Source of the DNA: an uncultured bacterium
GTDB lineage: Bacteria; Cyanobacteriota; Vampirovibrionia; Gastranaerophilales; Gastranaerophilaceae
Direction of reading: 5' to 3'
NCBI GenBank assembly: GCA_949296355.1
Contig: CASFPS010000008.1
Span: forward strand, 1 to 64,000
DNA: 64,000 nt
This document shows, piece by piece, positions 25,476 through 34,254 of this stretch (within the stretch, counting starts at the first letter, position 1; the number at the start of each line of letters is the position of its first letter). The translations under genes were made by a program, and so were the position numbers. Under the pieces are notes generated by a model. That model was not told the DNA's origin, ran no database searches, and worked only from the letters and a program-made list of their open reading frames with translations.

Positions 25476-26212
25476 GCGGAGGGGTAAATCCCGGGGTAAA
25501 TAAGGAAGAAAATCCCAACAAAATTGAACCGCCTCTGATTACAATAAAAGATTCTGATAATTACCGGCATATTGCACGTTCGCTGCGTGCTAGGGCGGGA
25601 GAAAAGCTTTTGCTTATTGATGATAATCAGATTCAGTATGAAACAGTGATAAAAGAGATTAACTCTAAAGAAATTATTTGCGAGATTCAAAAATCTTACC
25701 CGTCAAAAAGGGATCTGGATTTTGACTTATATTTAGCTCAAAGCCCCTTGAGAAGTGACTCTCAACTTACGATTATGGAAAAAGCAACAGAGCTTGGTAT
25801 AAGAGAAGTTTTTCCGGTTGCAACGGATAATTGTGCTTTAAAAGTTGATAAACACGAAAAGTGGCAGCGGGTAATGTATGAAGCTTCCAAACAGTGTGAG
25901 AGGGCAAAGATTCCGACCTGCCATAAGCTTTCAACTCTTGAAGAAGTCTTATCTAAAGACTTTGACAGAATTATAGTTTTTGCGGAACGCTCGACAGAGA
26001 TGAGCCTGAAACAGTATTTGAGAGAGAATCCGGTAAAAAAAGGCGAGAGATTTCTTGTAATCATCGGACCGGAAGGCGGATTTTCGGAGCGGGAATTTGA
26101 ATACTTTAGAGGGAAAAATCTTCCTATGATTACTCTGGGGGATTTGATACTGAAAGCCGATACCGCCGTCATTACCGCTTTAGGAGATATTATCTATGAA
26201 TATCAGGGATGA
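25457..26212 (+). CDS. rsmE: 16S rRNA (uracil-1498-N3)-methyltransferase RsmE
   Basis: SPOUT-class SAM-dependent methyltransferase modifying 16S rRNA U1498. 251 residues. The N-terminal PUA-like domain begins MPHFFI and continues at LITIKDSDNYRHIARSLRAR; the SPOUT knot motifs VIIGPEGGFSEREF and LGDLILKADTAVITAL are intact. Between them and the start, GGGVNPGVNKEENPNKIEP replaces the short loop expected in this family. The DNA there holds two GGGGTAAAT 9-mers (25481-25489 and 25493-25501), so a few extra residues may come from repeat sequence. It overlaps both the MATE gene (19 bases) and the CCA enzyme gene (17 bases), so the three form an operon. Confidence 0.93.
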   Translation: MPHFFIGGGVNPGVNKEENPNKIEPPLITIKDSDNYRHIARSLRARAGEKLLLIDDNQIQYETVIKEINSKEIICEIQKSYPSKRDLDFDLYLAQSPLRSDSQLTIMEKATELGIREVFPVATDNCALKVDKHEKWQRVMYEASKQCERAKIPTCHKLSTLEEVLSKDFDRIIVFAERSTEMSLKQYLRENPVKKGERFLVIIGPEGGFSEREFEYFRGKNLPMITLGDLILKADTAVITALGDIIYEYQG

Positions 26213-27617
26213 ATTTTTGTCTGAAATCCATGACGGTTATCTTGTAGGCGGCGCAATACGGGATTTAATGCTCGGGAAAACCACTACTGACAGGGATATT
26301 ACAATCAAAGGCGCAGAAGAGTTTGCAAAAAAGCTTGCGGAGGATTTTTGCGGAACTTTTATTGTGCTCGATTCCGAAAACAAAATTTATCGTGTAGTTC
26401 TTGAGGATAAAATTAATTTCTTTGATATATCGGAGCTTCAGGGTGAAACTATTGAAGAAGACCTGAAAAGGCGTGATTTTACAATAAATGCCATAGCCTA
26501 TGACCTTAAAGCGGACAAAATTATTGATACAACAGGCGGGATGGAGGATTTAAAAAACAAAGTTTTAAGACACATTGATGATAAGAATTTTGAAGAAGAT
26601 CCTCTAAGAATTCTACGAGCTTTCAGATTTACAGCAACAACCGGTTTTTCAATGACACCGGATATGGAAGCTGCTATAAAAAAATATTTACCGCTTGCTC
26701 TAAACCCGGCGACGGAGCGGATTCACTACGAACTTATGAAACTCTTCGGCGGGGACTTTGCCTCAAAAGTTCTTTTGAAAATGGACGAATTCGGGCTTTT
26801 AGAAAAGATATTCCCGTGTGTAAATGAGATGAAACAGGTTACACCAAACACGCATCATCATCTGGATTTATTCCATCACGTCATAGAAACCGTAAGGCAG
26901 ATAGAAATTCAGTACGCAAATGCTCCTGAGGAAATTAAAGAGCACTTAGCAAGAGTCGATTTTGGCGGTTTCCCCCGGATAAATCATCTGAAACTTGCAG
27001 GCTTTTTGCACGATATAGGGAAGTTCTCCACCTGGACTCTTGAAGGAGGCAAAGACGGGTGTGATAAATACGAATGTTTGCACAACAAGCCGGAATGTGC
27101 CCTCTGCAGCGCCCGCCATAGGTTTATTAAGCACGATGACGTTGGCTCAAAAATGGTCATTTCGCTTCTTAGAAACTTAAAATTTTCTAAAAAGCAAATT
27201 GAATATATTGCCTGTATGATTAAAAACCATATTTACCCCTCAAGTGTAATTATTGCACCGGAATTAAATGACAAAGTAAAAATGCGCTATATCAGAAAAA
27301 TGGGTGATAATGTAATAGATAATATAACTTTAGCCCGCGCAGACAGGCTCTCCGCCCTGGGAGCAGACGTTACGGATGAGATGATAAACAACAACCTCGA
27401 CGGTTTAGAAACTCTTTTAAACTTTTATCTTGAAAAGCGCGAAACGCTGGAACCTTTACCGAAACTCCTTGACGGGAATGAAATTATGCAGATTTTGAAC
27501 ATTAAACCGTCTCCGCTTTTAGGCAAAATAGTTAACGCGCTAACTGAAGCACAGTTAAACGGGGATATCGTTACAAAAGATGATGCCGTTAAGTTTGTAT
27601 TAAATACAAAATGTTAA
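26196..27617 (+). CDS. cca: tRNA nucleotidyltransferase with HD domain (CCA-adding enzyme)
   Basis: 473 residues of class II polymerase beta-like nucleotidyltransferase followed by an HD domain. The N-terminal GG motif and metal-binding Asp pair are in LVGGAIRDLMLGKTTTDRDI, and the template motif RRDFTINAIA lies near 95. The HD domain starts near 270 with LAGFLHDIGKF and contains a Cys/His-rich insert (CDKYECLHNKPECALCSARH, about 288-308). It adds or repairs the 3' CCA of tRNAs, which fits the tRNA-Arg in this window having no encoded CCA. Poly(A) polymerase activity cannot be excluded. It overlaps rsmE by 17 bases and is the last gene of that operon. Confidence 0.93.
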   Translation: MNIRDEFLSEIHDGYLVGGAIRDLMLGKTTTDRDITIKGAEEFAKKLAEDFCGTFIVLDSENKIYRVVLEDKINFFDISELQGETIEEDLKRRDFTINAIAYDLKADKIIDTTGGMEDLKNKVLRHIDDKNFEEDPLRILRAFRFTATTGFSMTPDMEAAIKKYLPLALNPATERIHYELMKLFGGDFASKVLLKMDEFGLLEKIFPCVNEMKQVTPNTHHHLDLFHHVIETVRQIEIQYANAPEEIKEHLARVDFGGFPRINHLKLAGFLHDIGKFSTWTLEGGKDGCDKYECLHNKPECALCSARHRFIKHDDVGSKMVISLLRNLKFSKKQIEYIACMIKNHIYPSSVIIAPELNDKVKMRYIRKMGDNVIDNITLARADRLSALGADVTDEMINNNLDGLETLLNFYLEKRETLEPLPKLLDGNEIMQILNIKPSPLLGKIVNALTEAQLNGDIVTKDDAVKFVLNTKC

Positions 27618-27625
27618 GTTCATGT

Positions 27626-27654
27626 CTGACATTAATATTTGTTTATTATAAAAT
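27626..27654 (+). promoter_or_regulatory. Promoter giving a probable leaderless phosphatase mRNA
   Basis: CTGACA (27626-27631) and TAAAAT (27649-27654) are 17 bases apart. Transcription should start near 27661, exactly at the ATG. No ribosome site is visible. Confidence 0.45.
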
Positions 27655-27660
27655 AATGAA

Positions 27661-28152
27661 ATGAAAATCTTTCCAATCACATTTAAAGGCAAACCGGATA
27701 ATTACGCTAAAATAGATAATTTCCTTTCACGCTCCGCCCAGCCTCAAAAAGATGATTTTAAATGGCTTAAAGAACAGGGCGTAACTGACGTTATTAATTT
27801 CAGAACAATGGCTAAATCCGGCTTAGATTTTGACGAAAAAGAAGTTGTCGAATCACTCGGTATGAAATACCATAACATACCGACAGTTTCTGCAAAACCC
27901 CGTAAACATTCTGTTATGGATTTTTTAGACTTGATAAAAAATATTGCCCAAAATAACGGCAAAGCCCACATTCACTGCAAAGCCGGCGCCGACAGAACCG
28001 GAATGTATTCTTTTGTTTACAAAACCCTGAAAAATATTGGTACAAAAGAAGAAAATGAAAAAGAATGGATTCAAAGAGGGCATAATACAAAAAGATATCC
28101 CAATATGATAAAATGGACAGAAAATCTTCTGAAAAAGATTGCAAATAAATAG
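27661..28152 (+). CDS. Dual-specificity/tyrosine phosphatase-like protein
   Basis: 163 residues. The signature CX5R loop is HCKAGADRTG (Cys106, Arg112), and the N-terminal RSAQP followed by WLKEQGVTDVINFR is the usual entry into bacterial DSP-like phosphatases. Upstream of that fold there is a short extension, MKIFPITFKGKPD, carrying the ITFKG tag seen in other proteins here. Substrate is unknown; phosphotyrosine, phosphoinositide or nucleotide phosphate are all possible in this family. No signal peptide is visible. It is transcribed alone from its own promoter and ends in a hairpin terminator that it shares with the convergent rpsP. Confidence 0.87.
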   Translation: MKIFPITFKGKPDNYAKIDNFLSRSAQPQKDDFKWLKEQGVTDVINFRTMAKSGLDFDEKEVVESLGMKYHNIPTVSAKPRKHSVMDFLDLIKNIAQNNGKAHIHCKAGADRTGMYSFVYKTLKNIGTKEENEKEWIQRGHNTKRYPNMIKWTENLLKKIANK

Positions 28153-28185
28153 AACCGCTTCTTATAGAAAGCGGTTCTATTTTTA
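28151..28185. terminator. Terminator between the phosphatase gene and rpsP
   Basis: AGAACCGCTT (28151-28160) pairs with AAGCGGTTCT (28169-28178) over 10 bases, followed by ATTTTTA on the plus strand. On the minus strand the hairpin is followed by a moderately T-rich stretch (ATTTATTTGC), so it may act in both directions. Confidence 0.8.
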
Positions 28186-28199
28186 TAACTTTTAAAAAA

Positions 28200-28592
28200 C
28201 TACTCAGCTGCAGTTTCTTCAGCCGGAGCTTGTGCTGCGGCTTCTGCTTCAGCTTTTGCAGCCTCTTCTGCTGCTTTTTTAGCTTCTTCTTCAGCAGCTT
28301 TCTTAGCCAGTGCTTTTTTTGATAATTTCACAACTTCAGGTTTTTTGTAATTCAATGTTCCGTCATCGTTGCAGTTATTAATCAAATACTTAACTGTATC
28401 TGTAGGTTGAGCACCCTTAGAAATCCACGCAAGAGCGCTTTCTTTATTGAGCTTCATAACCTTTGTCTTAGGATTGTAATGACCTAATTCTTCAATAGGT
28501 TTACCTTCTCTTTTTGTAGTTGAATTAATAACTATTATTCTGTAAGTCGGAGCTTTTTTAGCGCCTAATCTTTTTAATCTGATTTTTAACAT
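28200..28592 (-). CDS. rpsP: Ribosomal protein S16
   Basis: Small-subunit protein that stabilises the 16S 5' domain. The first about 85 residues are canonical S16: MLKIRLKRLGAKKAPTYRII, then the conserved REGKPIEELGHYNP and WISKGAQPTDTV. The last 45 residues form an Ala/Glu/Lys-rich helix ending QAPAEETAAE, an extension found in several lineages. 130 residues in total. An AGAAGGA ribosome site precedes the ATG. It is not adjacent to rimM, trmD or ffh, unlike many bacteria. The leader has a small stem-loop at 28661-28685. Confidence 0.97.
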   Translation of the reverse strand: MLKIRLKRLGAKKAPTYRIIVINSTTKREGKPIEELGHYNPKTKVMKLNKESALAWISKGAQPTDTVKYLINNCNDDGTLNYKKPEVVKLSKKALAKKAAEEEAKKAAEEAAKAEAEAAAQAPAEETAAE

Positions 28593-28660
28593 ATTTATAT
28601 TCCTTCTTTTAATTTTAAGAGATGCTTACTTGACATTCACACCCCTTTAATTTAATACTC

Positions 28661-28685
28661 CTAAGAATCAAGCCGCTATTCTTAG
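28661..28685 (-). promoter_or_regulatory. Stem-loop in the rpsP leader
   Basis: CTAAGAAT and ATTCTTAG form a perfect 8-bp stem with a 9-base loop, about 70-95 bases upstream of the rpsP start. It could be a binding site in the leader or a chance hairpin; no partner is known. Confidence 0.3.
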
Positions 28686-28749
28686 ATTGAATAAGTTCAA
28701 GAGGATATAACTTACCTGATTATAAATAACCACAAACATAAACAACAAT

Positions 28750-29345
28750 CAAGGGGGGGTAAATGTATTTAGTATGCAGGTGAAACTACAGGCTTGGCGT
28801 CCTTCGGATAGGGGGGGGGGTAAATGTATTTGGTTTGTAGGTGGGGCTACAAGTCGGGTGTCATTGCGAGGGAACAACCTTTCAGCCCGAAGCAATCCAA
28901 AACATATTTGACAATTAAATAAAATATGGATTGCCACGAAAATCAAAGATTTTCTCGCAATGACAGCAATCTGGAAGTAAACCTACAAGTCACGCATCAT
29001 CACGGGGGTAAATGTATTAGATTGTTAGGTGAAATTGACATCCTTCGGATGGGGGGGGAGAAATATATCTGGTTTGTAGACAAGGCTACAGGTTTGGCGT
29101 TTCACAGGGTGTGATTGGAGCGTGAGGGGTGAGGAGTGACTGCAAATTATTATGGGGTTACTTCTCAGTTTGCAGTCATTGCGAGGCACGTGAGTGCCGT
29201 GGCAATCCATTTTTATCTAATTGTTATATGTTTGCTTCGGGACAAATGGTTGTCCCTTTTAATGACACCAAGCCTTACTTCATACTTGAAATCATTTACC
29301 CCCTCCCTAGCCCTCCCCGTTGGAGAGGGAATGCGCGCTGATGTT
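28750..29345. repeat. Nested dispersed repeats between rpsP and ykgJ-like gene
   Basis: Within the gene-free stretch 28593-29507 there are GGGGTAAATGTATT units at about 28757, 28811 and 29004 with GTAG..CTAC hairpins. Two CATTGCGAG elements lie at 28860-28965 and about 29178-29265. A run of ten G is at 28811-28820, and another GGGGAAGG-type fragment lies near 29290-29340. A single GTGGAGCTTGCTCCAC arm follows at 29354-29376. No gene is supported. Confidence 0.75.
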
Positions 29346-29507
29346 CAACAGAAGTAGTGTGGAGCTTGCTCCACAAACTAGCTGAGAATACGAAAATTCT
29401 ATGGCGGGTTAAACCCCGACATAAATTAACAAAATAAAGCTTGCATTTTTATTTATAATAACAGAATAGTTTGACCTGATATTCAGGAGGTATAAATCGA
29501 GGTGAAG

Positions 29508-30080
29508 TTATACCCCGAAATCTTCTTCTGATAACCACTCCACAAGTGATTTGTCTTCGCCGAAAAATATATCAAACTGTTTTTCAACTTTTGGAGTTAT
29601 AAGCACCTTACGGGTAATATTATATGCAGCAGGCTCTGTTCCGTCCTCTGCTTTAGAAACAATCATATGCTTTTCTTTATCGTAAACATTGGAATAATTT
29701 AAATCAAGATTTACACAAAACGGAATTCGTTTTTTATCCTTATCATCATAGGATATCAAACCGAATGTTCTGCAAATAATACCTCTGGCTTTATAAATAC
29801 TGCACCTGTTATCAACAAGAAACGGGCATTCATACAGCTTTTCTCTTGATTTTTTCAAGAGATTTATAATATTTTCAGTAACTCTGTCTTTAATTTCATC
29901 CTCTAATTCATTGTATGCAAGCATCATACACACGTATTCCAGCTCTGTTAGAGGATATTCGCCTTCTTTACAGCAATAAGCGCACCCTTCTTTACATTTA
30001 ATAAAAGGTTTCTGGGCTTCAAACATTTTCCCCAGCTTTTCATCAAGAAATTCAAGATATTCTCTATACCGCGTTATCAT
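29508..30080 (-). CDS. YkgJ-type cysteine-cluster protein
   Basis: About 190 residues from the ATG at 30080; a longer TTG start at 30107 is possible but less likely. The family signature is CKEGCAYCC (C29, C33, C36, C37 from this start), followed by CPFLVDNRCSIYKARGIICR, together the zinc or iron-sulfur cluster set of the UPF0153/YkgJ family. Family members are often annotated as Fe-S oxidoreductase-like; no reaction is established. It overlaps the upstream yihY-like gene by 17 bases, so the three minus-strand genes (DHH, YihY, YkgJ) are one operon. Confidence 0.85.
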   Translation of the reverse strand: MITRYREYLEFLDEKLGKMFEAQKPFIKCKEGCAYCCKEGEYPLTELEYVCMMLAYNELEDEIKDRVTENIINLLKKSREKLYECPFLVDNRCSIYKARGIICRTFGLISYDDKDKKRIPFCVNLDLNYSNVYDKEKHMIVSKAEDGTEPAAYNITRKVLITPKVEKQFDIFFGEDKSLVEWLSEEDFGV

Positions 30081-30951
30081 TTTTTCGCATCCTGTCTCTG
30101 CGCGCAATTATTTCTTCACGCCTTTCCAGTTTATTATAAAGTTGTGAATTAATTTCACCGCCTATCAGTATTAAAATTGATGTATAGTAAAGCCAGACCA
30201 TCATAACCGCAAATCCGGCAATAGTTCCGTATACAAAGTTATACGTATGCAAGTTGTTAATATACACTGAAAACAACCACGAACCCAGCAGCCAGGATAC
30301 GCAGAAAAATATCGTCCCCGGTAAAGCACTATGCCTACGGAGCTTTTCATTGCCGCTCAAATCCGGCAGTATGTAATAACTCAAATACGCCATGATAAAC
30401 AGGGTTAAAAACGCAATCGGCCAGCGGACAAATAACATAATGTTAGCCAGATGCTGGGTCATTCCTATATAAGCAACCAAAAATTTTATAATAACTTTAC
30501 CGAATACGATTAATGTAATACTCAAAAACAAAACCAGCGTATTTACAAATACCATAATAAGCGCCAGAAGCCTTGAATAAAGAAAACTTCTGGTTTCTTT
30601 TACCTTATAAGCTCTGTTCAAACCTTTCGCAACAATTGCTATTGTGTTTGTAGAAAGAAACAGCGTTATACAAAAGCCTAAAACTGCAACAAGTCCGCCT
30701 TTTTTGAAGAAGAAAACTTCATTTAATACAGTATTAACAACCGTAAGCACATCTGTAGGCATAATATTCTGCATAAAAATAAAAATCGGCTGCATAAAGT
30801 TTTGCTTACCTATGTACCCGAAAATTGCCGTTAAAAACAGAAGAAAAGGACAGATTCCGATGCAGAGCATATACCCCATCTCGGATGCCATACCGAAATA
30901 GTCATGCTCTATTACAGAATTTATTATATTTCTCAGTGTTCTGAATCTCAC
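30064..30951 (-). CDS. YihY/BrkB-family inner-membrane protein
   Basis: 295 residues with six to seven membrane spans. The family pattern is visible: an N-terminal amphipathic helix and MASEMGYMLCIGICPFLLFL, then the central FGYIGKQ segment, and the late FVYGTIAGFAVMMVWLYYTSILILIGGEINSQL motif. Once taken for ribonuclease BN, the family is now regarded as a membrane protein of uncertain transport or envelope role. It overlaps the upstream DHH gene by four bases and the downstream YkgJ-type gene by 17, indicating coupling. Confidence 0.92.
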   Translation of the reverse strand: MRFRTLRNIINSVIEHDYFGMASEMGYMLCIGICPFLLFLTAIFGYIGKQNFMQPIFIFMQNIMPTDVLTVVNTVLNEVFFFKKGGLVAVLGFCITLFLSTNTIAIVAKGLNRAYKVKETRSFLYSRLLALIMVFVNTLVLFLSITLIVFGKVIIKFLVAYIGMTQHLANIMLFVRWPIAFLTLFIMAYLSYYILPDLSGNEKLRRHSALPGTIFFCVSWLLGSWLFSVYINNLHTYNFVYGTIAGFAVMMVWLYYTSILILIGGEINSQLYNKLERREEIIARRDRMRKNDNAV

Positions 30952-31895
30952 GGTTTTATTTCTCTCAACAATTTGTCAATGGAGTCCTGTACATTTAATT
31001 TTATTGTGCAGCCTGCTGCAAAAGTATGTCCGCCGCCGCCAAATTTTGAACAAATCTCGGCTACATCAACTTTTTTAGAGCGCATTGAAATCTTAGTTAA
31101 TTTTGTATCAACTTCTTTTGCAACAAAAGAAACTTCTGTTGTGTCTATTGCCCGGAGAGTTTCCGCGATCCCGTCTGTATAATCGTCACCTGCTGAAAAT
31201 TTCTCCAGATCTTTTTTGTAAACAGTTGTATAGGCTATTTTATTGTCCTCCAAAAATACAGCTTTATTTACGCAATAGTTTTGGAACATTACAAAGTTTT
31301 TGGTTTTAGTTTCATAACACATTTTATATATATAATTCGGATTAGCTCCGGCATCAACCAGATCTGCCGCTGCCCGGAGAGTGCTTGATGAAGTATTTTC
31401 AAACCTAAAGTTTCCCGTATCTGTCATTATTGCCGTATATAAACAGATTGCGGAATCTTTATCAATTGTCCAGTTTTCGGATTTAAAAATATCAAAAAGA
31501 ACTTCACCGCAGGAGCTTGCCTCCGGATTAATAATCTGATAGTCGCCGAACCCCGGATTGGTTTTGTGATGATCTATATTAATGCTTAATTTTGCTTTAT
31601 CAAAAAGGATTTTAGAATCCAGAGTTCTCTCTATAGCCGCAACATCAAGAGTTATAACGAGGTCGTAAACAAGAGACTTATCAAAATAACGCTCAGCTAG
31701 GTCAATATTCGGCATAAATTTGTAATTATAAGGAATATTAGATACAACACTCATATCGGCTTTTTTCTTAAACCGGTGATAAATCATGCTATAGAGAGCG
31801 CACATAGAACCCAGTGTATCACCGTCAGGGTTCATGTGTGATAAAAGAAGTATCTTATTTGATGATTTTATGATATCATTTAAATTACAACTCAT
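30948..31895 (-). CDS. DHH/DHHA1 phosphoesterase, NrnA-like
   Basis: 315 residues. Motifs in order: SHMNPDGDTLGS (metal-binding Asp, about 19-30), the Asp in LDVAAIERT, IDHHKTNPGFGD (DHH proper), TDTGNFRFENTS, and GGGGHTFAAGC in the C-terminal DHHA1 RNA-binding domain. NrnA-like enzymes degrade short oligoribonucleotides and convert pAp to AMP, linking RNA turnover with sulfur metabolism. The length matches (about 310-325). The start is 21 bases from the divergent DciA-like gene. TATTAT lies just upstream of the ATG and no ribosome site is seen. Confidence 0.93.
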   Translation of the reverse strand: MSCNLNDIIKSSNKILLLSHMNPDGDTLGSMCALYSMIYHRFKKKADMSVVSNIPYNYKFMPNIDLAERYFDKSLVYDLVITLDVAAIERTLDSKILFDKAKLSINIDHHKTNPGFGDYQIINPEASSCGEVLFDIFKSENWTIDKDSAICLYTAIMTDTGNFRFENTSSSTLRAAADLVDAGANPNYIYKMCYETKTKNFVMFQNYCVNKAVFLEDNKIAYTTVYKKDLEKFSAGDDYTDGIAETLRAIDTTEVSFVAKEVDTKLTKISMRSKKVDVAEICSKFGGGGHTFAAGCTIKLNVQDSIDKLLREIKP

Positions 31896-31916
31896 AGAAA
31901 AATAATAACATAAACA

Positions 31917-32246
31917 ATGAAAAAAGTTCTTTATACAGATTTTGAAGGGGTAGATTCGGTAATAAGTTCAATGATGGATAATCCGCAGCTTAAAAAAGCA
32001 ATTGCGCGGACGAACCTGATAAGCTTATGGGATAAAATTCTGCCTTCAAAATTCAAGGGCAGATCAAAACCTTATTCAATGCTCCCGGGTTATGTAATGG
32101 TAATTGCTTGTGAGAATCCGATTGTTGCGCAGGAGCTTTCGCTGCACAAAATTATTCTGCTTAAAAAATTTGAACCCTATGCAAAATCTTTAAAAATGAA
32201 GGTTTCGGATTTTAAATTCGACCCTAAAAAGTGGATTATTGATTAA
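31917..32246 (+). CDS. DciA-like (DUF721) protein
   Basis: 109 residues. The pattern of a Trp-containing helix (LISLWDKIL), a central strand (GYVMVIACENPIVAQELSLHK) and a following helix with LLKKFEP matches DUF721/DciA, which loads the replicative helicase DnaB in bacteria lacking DnaC/DnaI. The lineage is sequence-divergent, so assignment rests on this short pattern. Divergent from the DHH gene, with 21 bases between; the last 11 bases overlap the convergent 32236 gene. Confidence 0.7.
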   Translation: MKKVLYTDFEGVDSVISSMMDNPQLKKAIARTNLISLWDKILPSKFKGRSKPYSMLPGYVMVIACENPIVAQELSLHKIILLKKFEPYAKSLKMKVSDFKFDPKKWIID

Positions 32247-33666
32247 TTTCCTGTTTAGATTTTTCGATACATTCCTGAACAGTGTATTTATAATTCCCGT
32301 TTTCGTCTTTTAATTCTACTAAATCTCTAAAGGATAACCAAAAATCACCTGTCAATAAAGTGTTTTTTGCTATTTCTACAATTTCATCAGCACTGCACTC
32401 ACGCGGCGGATTCATAAATTTTTCCATTATGAATTTTCTGGTAAACGGTTCTATTTGCAATAATTCTTTGCATTGTTTCGAATTAAAGAACGGCTTGCCG
32501 TCACGAACTGTTTTCAAATATTTAAGCTCGGAAGGTTCTTTATATAAATCCAGTTCATTTATAATTTCGCAGCATTCTTTTTCACTAAACATCGGCTGTA
32601 AATTTTCATATCTTGCGTTTATTACAGCCTTAGCTTTTTTAGATTTAAGTAACATATAATAGTCGATTTTATACTTCATTTTATCCGGCATAATTTCTCC
32701 GGATTCCAGAATAAGAGGTTTGCATTCAGACACGGAGTTGTCAACTTTTTCAAAGAAGCTTTTTGCATCAATCCAGCCGGTTTTTTTGTTCCACTCTTCC
32801 ATTACAGCCTGTTTTGCTTCTGCTTTTTTAGCTCTGGCATTTGCTTTAGCCTGAGCTTTTTCTTCTTGCACTGAGCGGGCTGCTATTTCAGCTATTTCAC
32901 GCTGCTTCTTTAATTCCCGTTGTTGTTTATCAGTGCGTTCCAAATACAGCCTCTTTAGAGTGTGTATAAGCTGCTTGCCGTAACTATCGCTATCCTTTGG
33001 AACACTTTGCAGCGCTTCATCTAAAATAAACGGAAATTCCTGAATAGCAGCGCCCGTATCAGTTATAAAATTCCGGCAATCTTCTGCATCTAATTCCGTT
33101 ATAGATAATACAGCTTCAAATGCTTTAGGGTAAGCTTTTAACAAATCCGCCTGTCTCATAAGTGCAGCACACTCATCACGATTAAATCTTGTTTCTCCGT
33201 CTTTATCTTTTGCATTTATAATTTGTTTAAAAATTTCCGGATACTTATCTATTTCTTCTCCGGCATCATCAAATAACGTCATTGAATCCTGGAAATCAAA
33301 TTTGTAAGTAGTATCTTCATTTTTAGCATTAATAATTGCTCTGAAAGCTTTAGGGTAAAGATTTATGTCATCAATGCGGTGGTTGATTTCATATTTTTCT
33401 TGTTCTGAAAATCTGTTCAGATTAAATTTTGCATTTATAACTCTGCTGTTTTCGTTTGCATAATATTCATCAATAATTTTTTCAGGGTTTTTAACATCAT
33501 TTTTCGCCATTAGGAATAAAGCACTTGCAGAAAGTGCACTTGCTCCCAGTTTTATACCGTCGGTAACAAGTTTTTCTTTTCTGCTTCCAAAAACCGTTCG
33601 GTTATCCGTATTTCTTTTATAATTCATTCCATAATTATTGTAAAAAGATATTTTCCCTATATTCAT
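32236..33666 (-). CDS. Repeat protein with YPxxF..IINAK units, unknown
   Basis: 476 residues. Residues about 65-190 contain three similar units of about 45 residues centred on YPKAFRAIINAKN, YPEIFKQIINAKD and YPKAFEAVLSI; weaker copies may follow near 200-215 and in the C-terminal third (YENLQPMFSEKECCEI). A Lys/Ala/Glu coiled coil (about 250-290) separates the two halves. The N-terminus MNIGKISFYNNYGMNYKR leads into TVFGSRKEK. A short hydrophobic patch lies near 40-52. The units resemble helical leucine-rich-type modules, but I cannot assign a family. It is monocistronic and convergent with the DciA-like gene. Confidence 0.75.
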   Translation of the reverse strand: MNIGKISFYNNYGMNYKRNTDNRTVFGSRKEKLVTDGIKLGASALSASALFLMAKNDVKNPEKIIDEYYANENSRVINAKFNLNRFSEQEKYEINHRIDDINLYPKAFRAIINAKNEDTTYKFDFQDSMTLFDDAGEEIDKYPEIFKQIINAKDKDGETRFNRDECAALMRQADLLKAYPKAFEAVLSITELDAEDCRNFITDTGAAIQEFPFILDEALQSVPKDSDSYGKQLIHTLKRLYLERTDKQQRELKKQREIAEIAARSVQEEKAQAKANARAKKAEAKQAVMEEWNKKTGWIDAKSFFEKVDNSVSECKPLILESGEIMPDKMKYKIDYYMLLKSKKAKAVINARYENLQPMFSEKECCEIINELDLYKEPSELKYLKTVRDGKPFFNSKQCKELLQIEPFTRKFIMEKFMNPPRECSADEIVEIAKNTLLTGDFWLSFRDLVELKDENGNYKYTVQECIEKSKQEINQ

Positions 33667-33754
33667 ATTCTCAAACCCATTATTTTATACAGTAATGAAT
33701 AAAAAACAGGTAAAAAAGTTTTTTGCGTCTATATTAATAAATATTTACAATATC

Positions 33755-34250
33755 CGGAGGGGTAAATATATTGGATATCTGCCCTGCTCTGTCCGCAAAT
33801 CCGCTCTCCCCAAAGGGGCACGGGATAAGCATTAATTAAGCGCTGCTGCATCTGCCCCCCCCTTGCGGGGGAAGTGACCGGAGGTCGTAGGGGGGTAGTG
33901 TTTGAGGTGATAGTTTTTCAGCCCCTCTCCCGCATCTGTAACTTTCGCCTCACGGCTCAAGAACAGCTGCTCCCTCTCCCCAAAGGGGAGAGGGATGACA
34001 CCTAGTTGGGCATCAGGAGTTAATGTGTATTTTGACTGGTAGTTAAGCCTACCGACTTGGCGTCATTGCGAGGAGCGGGAGCGACGCGGCAATCCATATT
34101 GTTATTGTTGGGTTTCACCCAACCGACTGTTTTTAATTGTAAAATTCGTTCGGGATTGCTTCGGGCTGAATTGCTATTCCCTCGCAATGACGTCGAGCTG
34201 GTAGTATTACATACCAAACCAAACATTTACCCCCGCAATGACGTGGTTTT
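33755..34250. repeat. Mixed dispersed repeats upstream of the M16 peptidase gene
   Basis: GGGGTAAATATATTGG unit at 33762, a CCCCCCTTGCGGGGGAAG stem-loop block at 33854-33895, and a CATTGCGAG element (34065-34195) with the palindrome GTTGGGTTTCACCCAAC inside it at about 34107-34125. An inverted ATTTACCCCCGCAATGACG end follows near 34225. Together with 34255-34960 this fills 33667-35083, which carries no gene. Confidence 0.75.
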
Positions 34251-34254
34251 TAGA

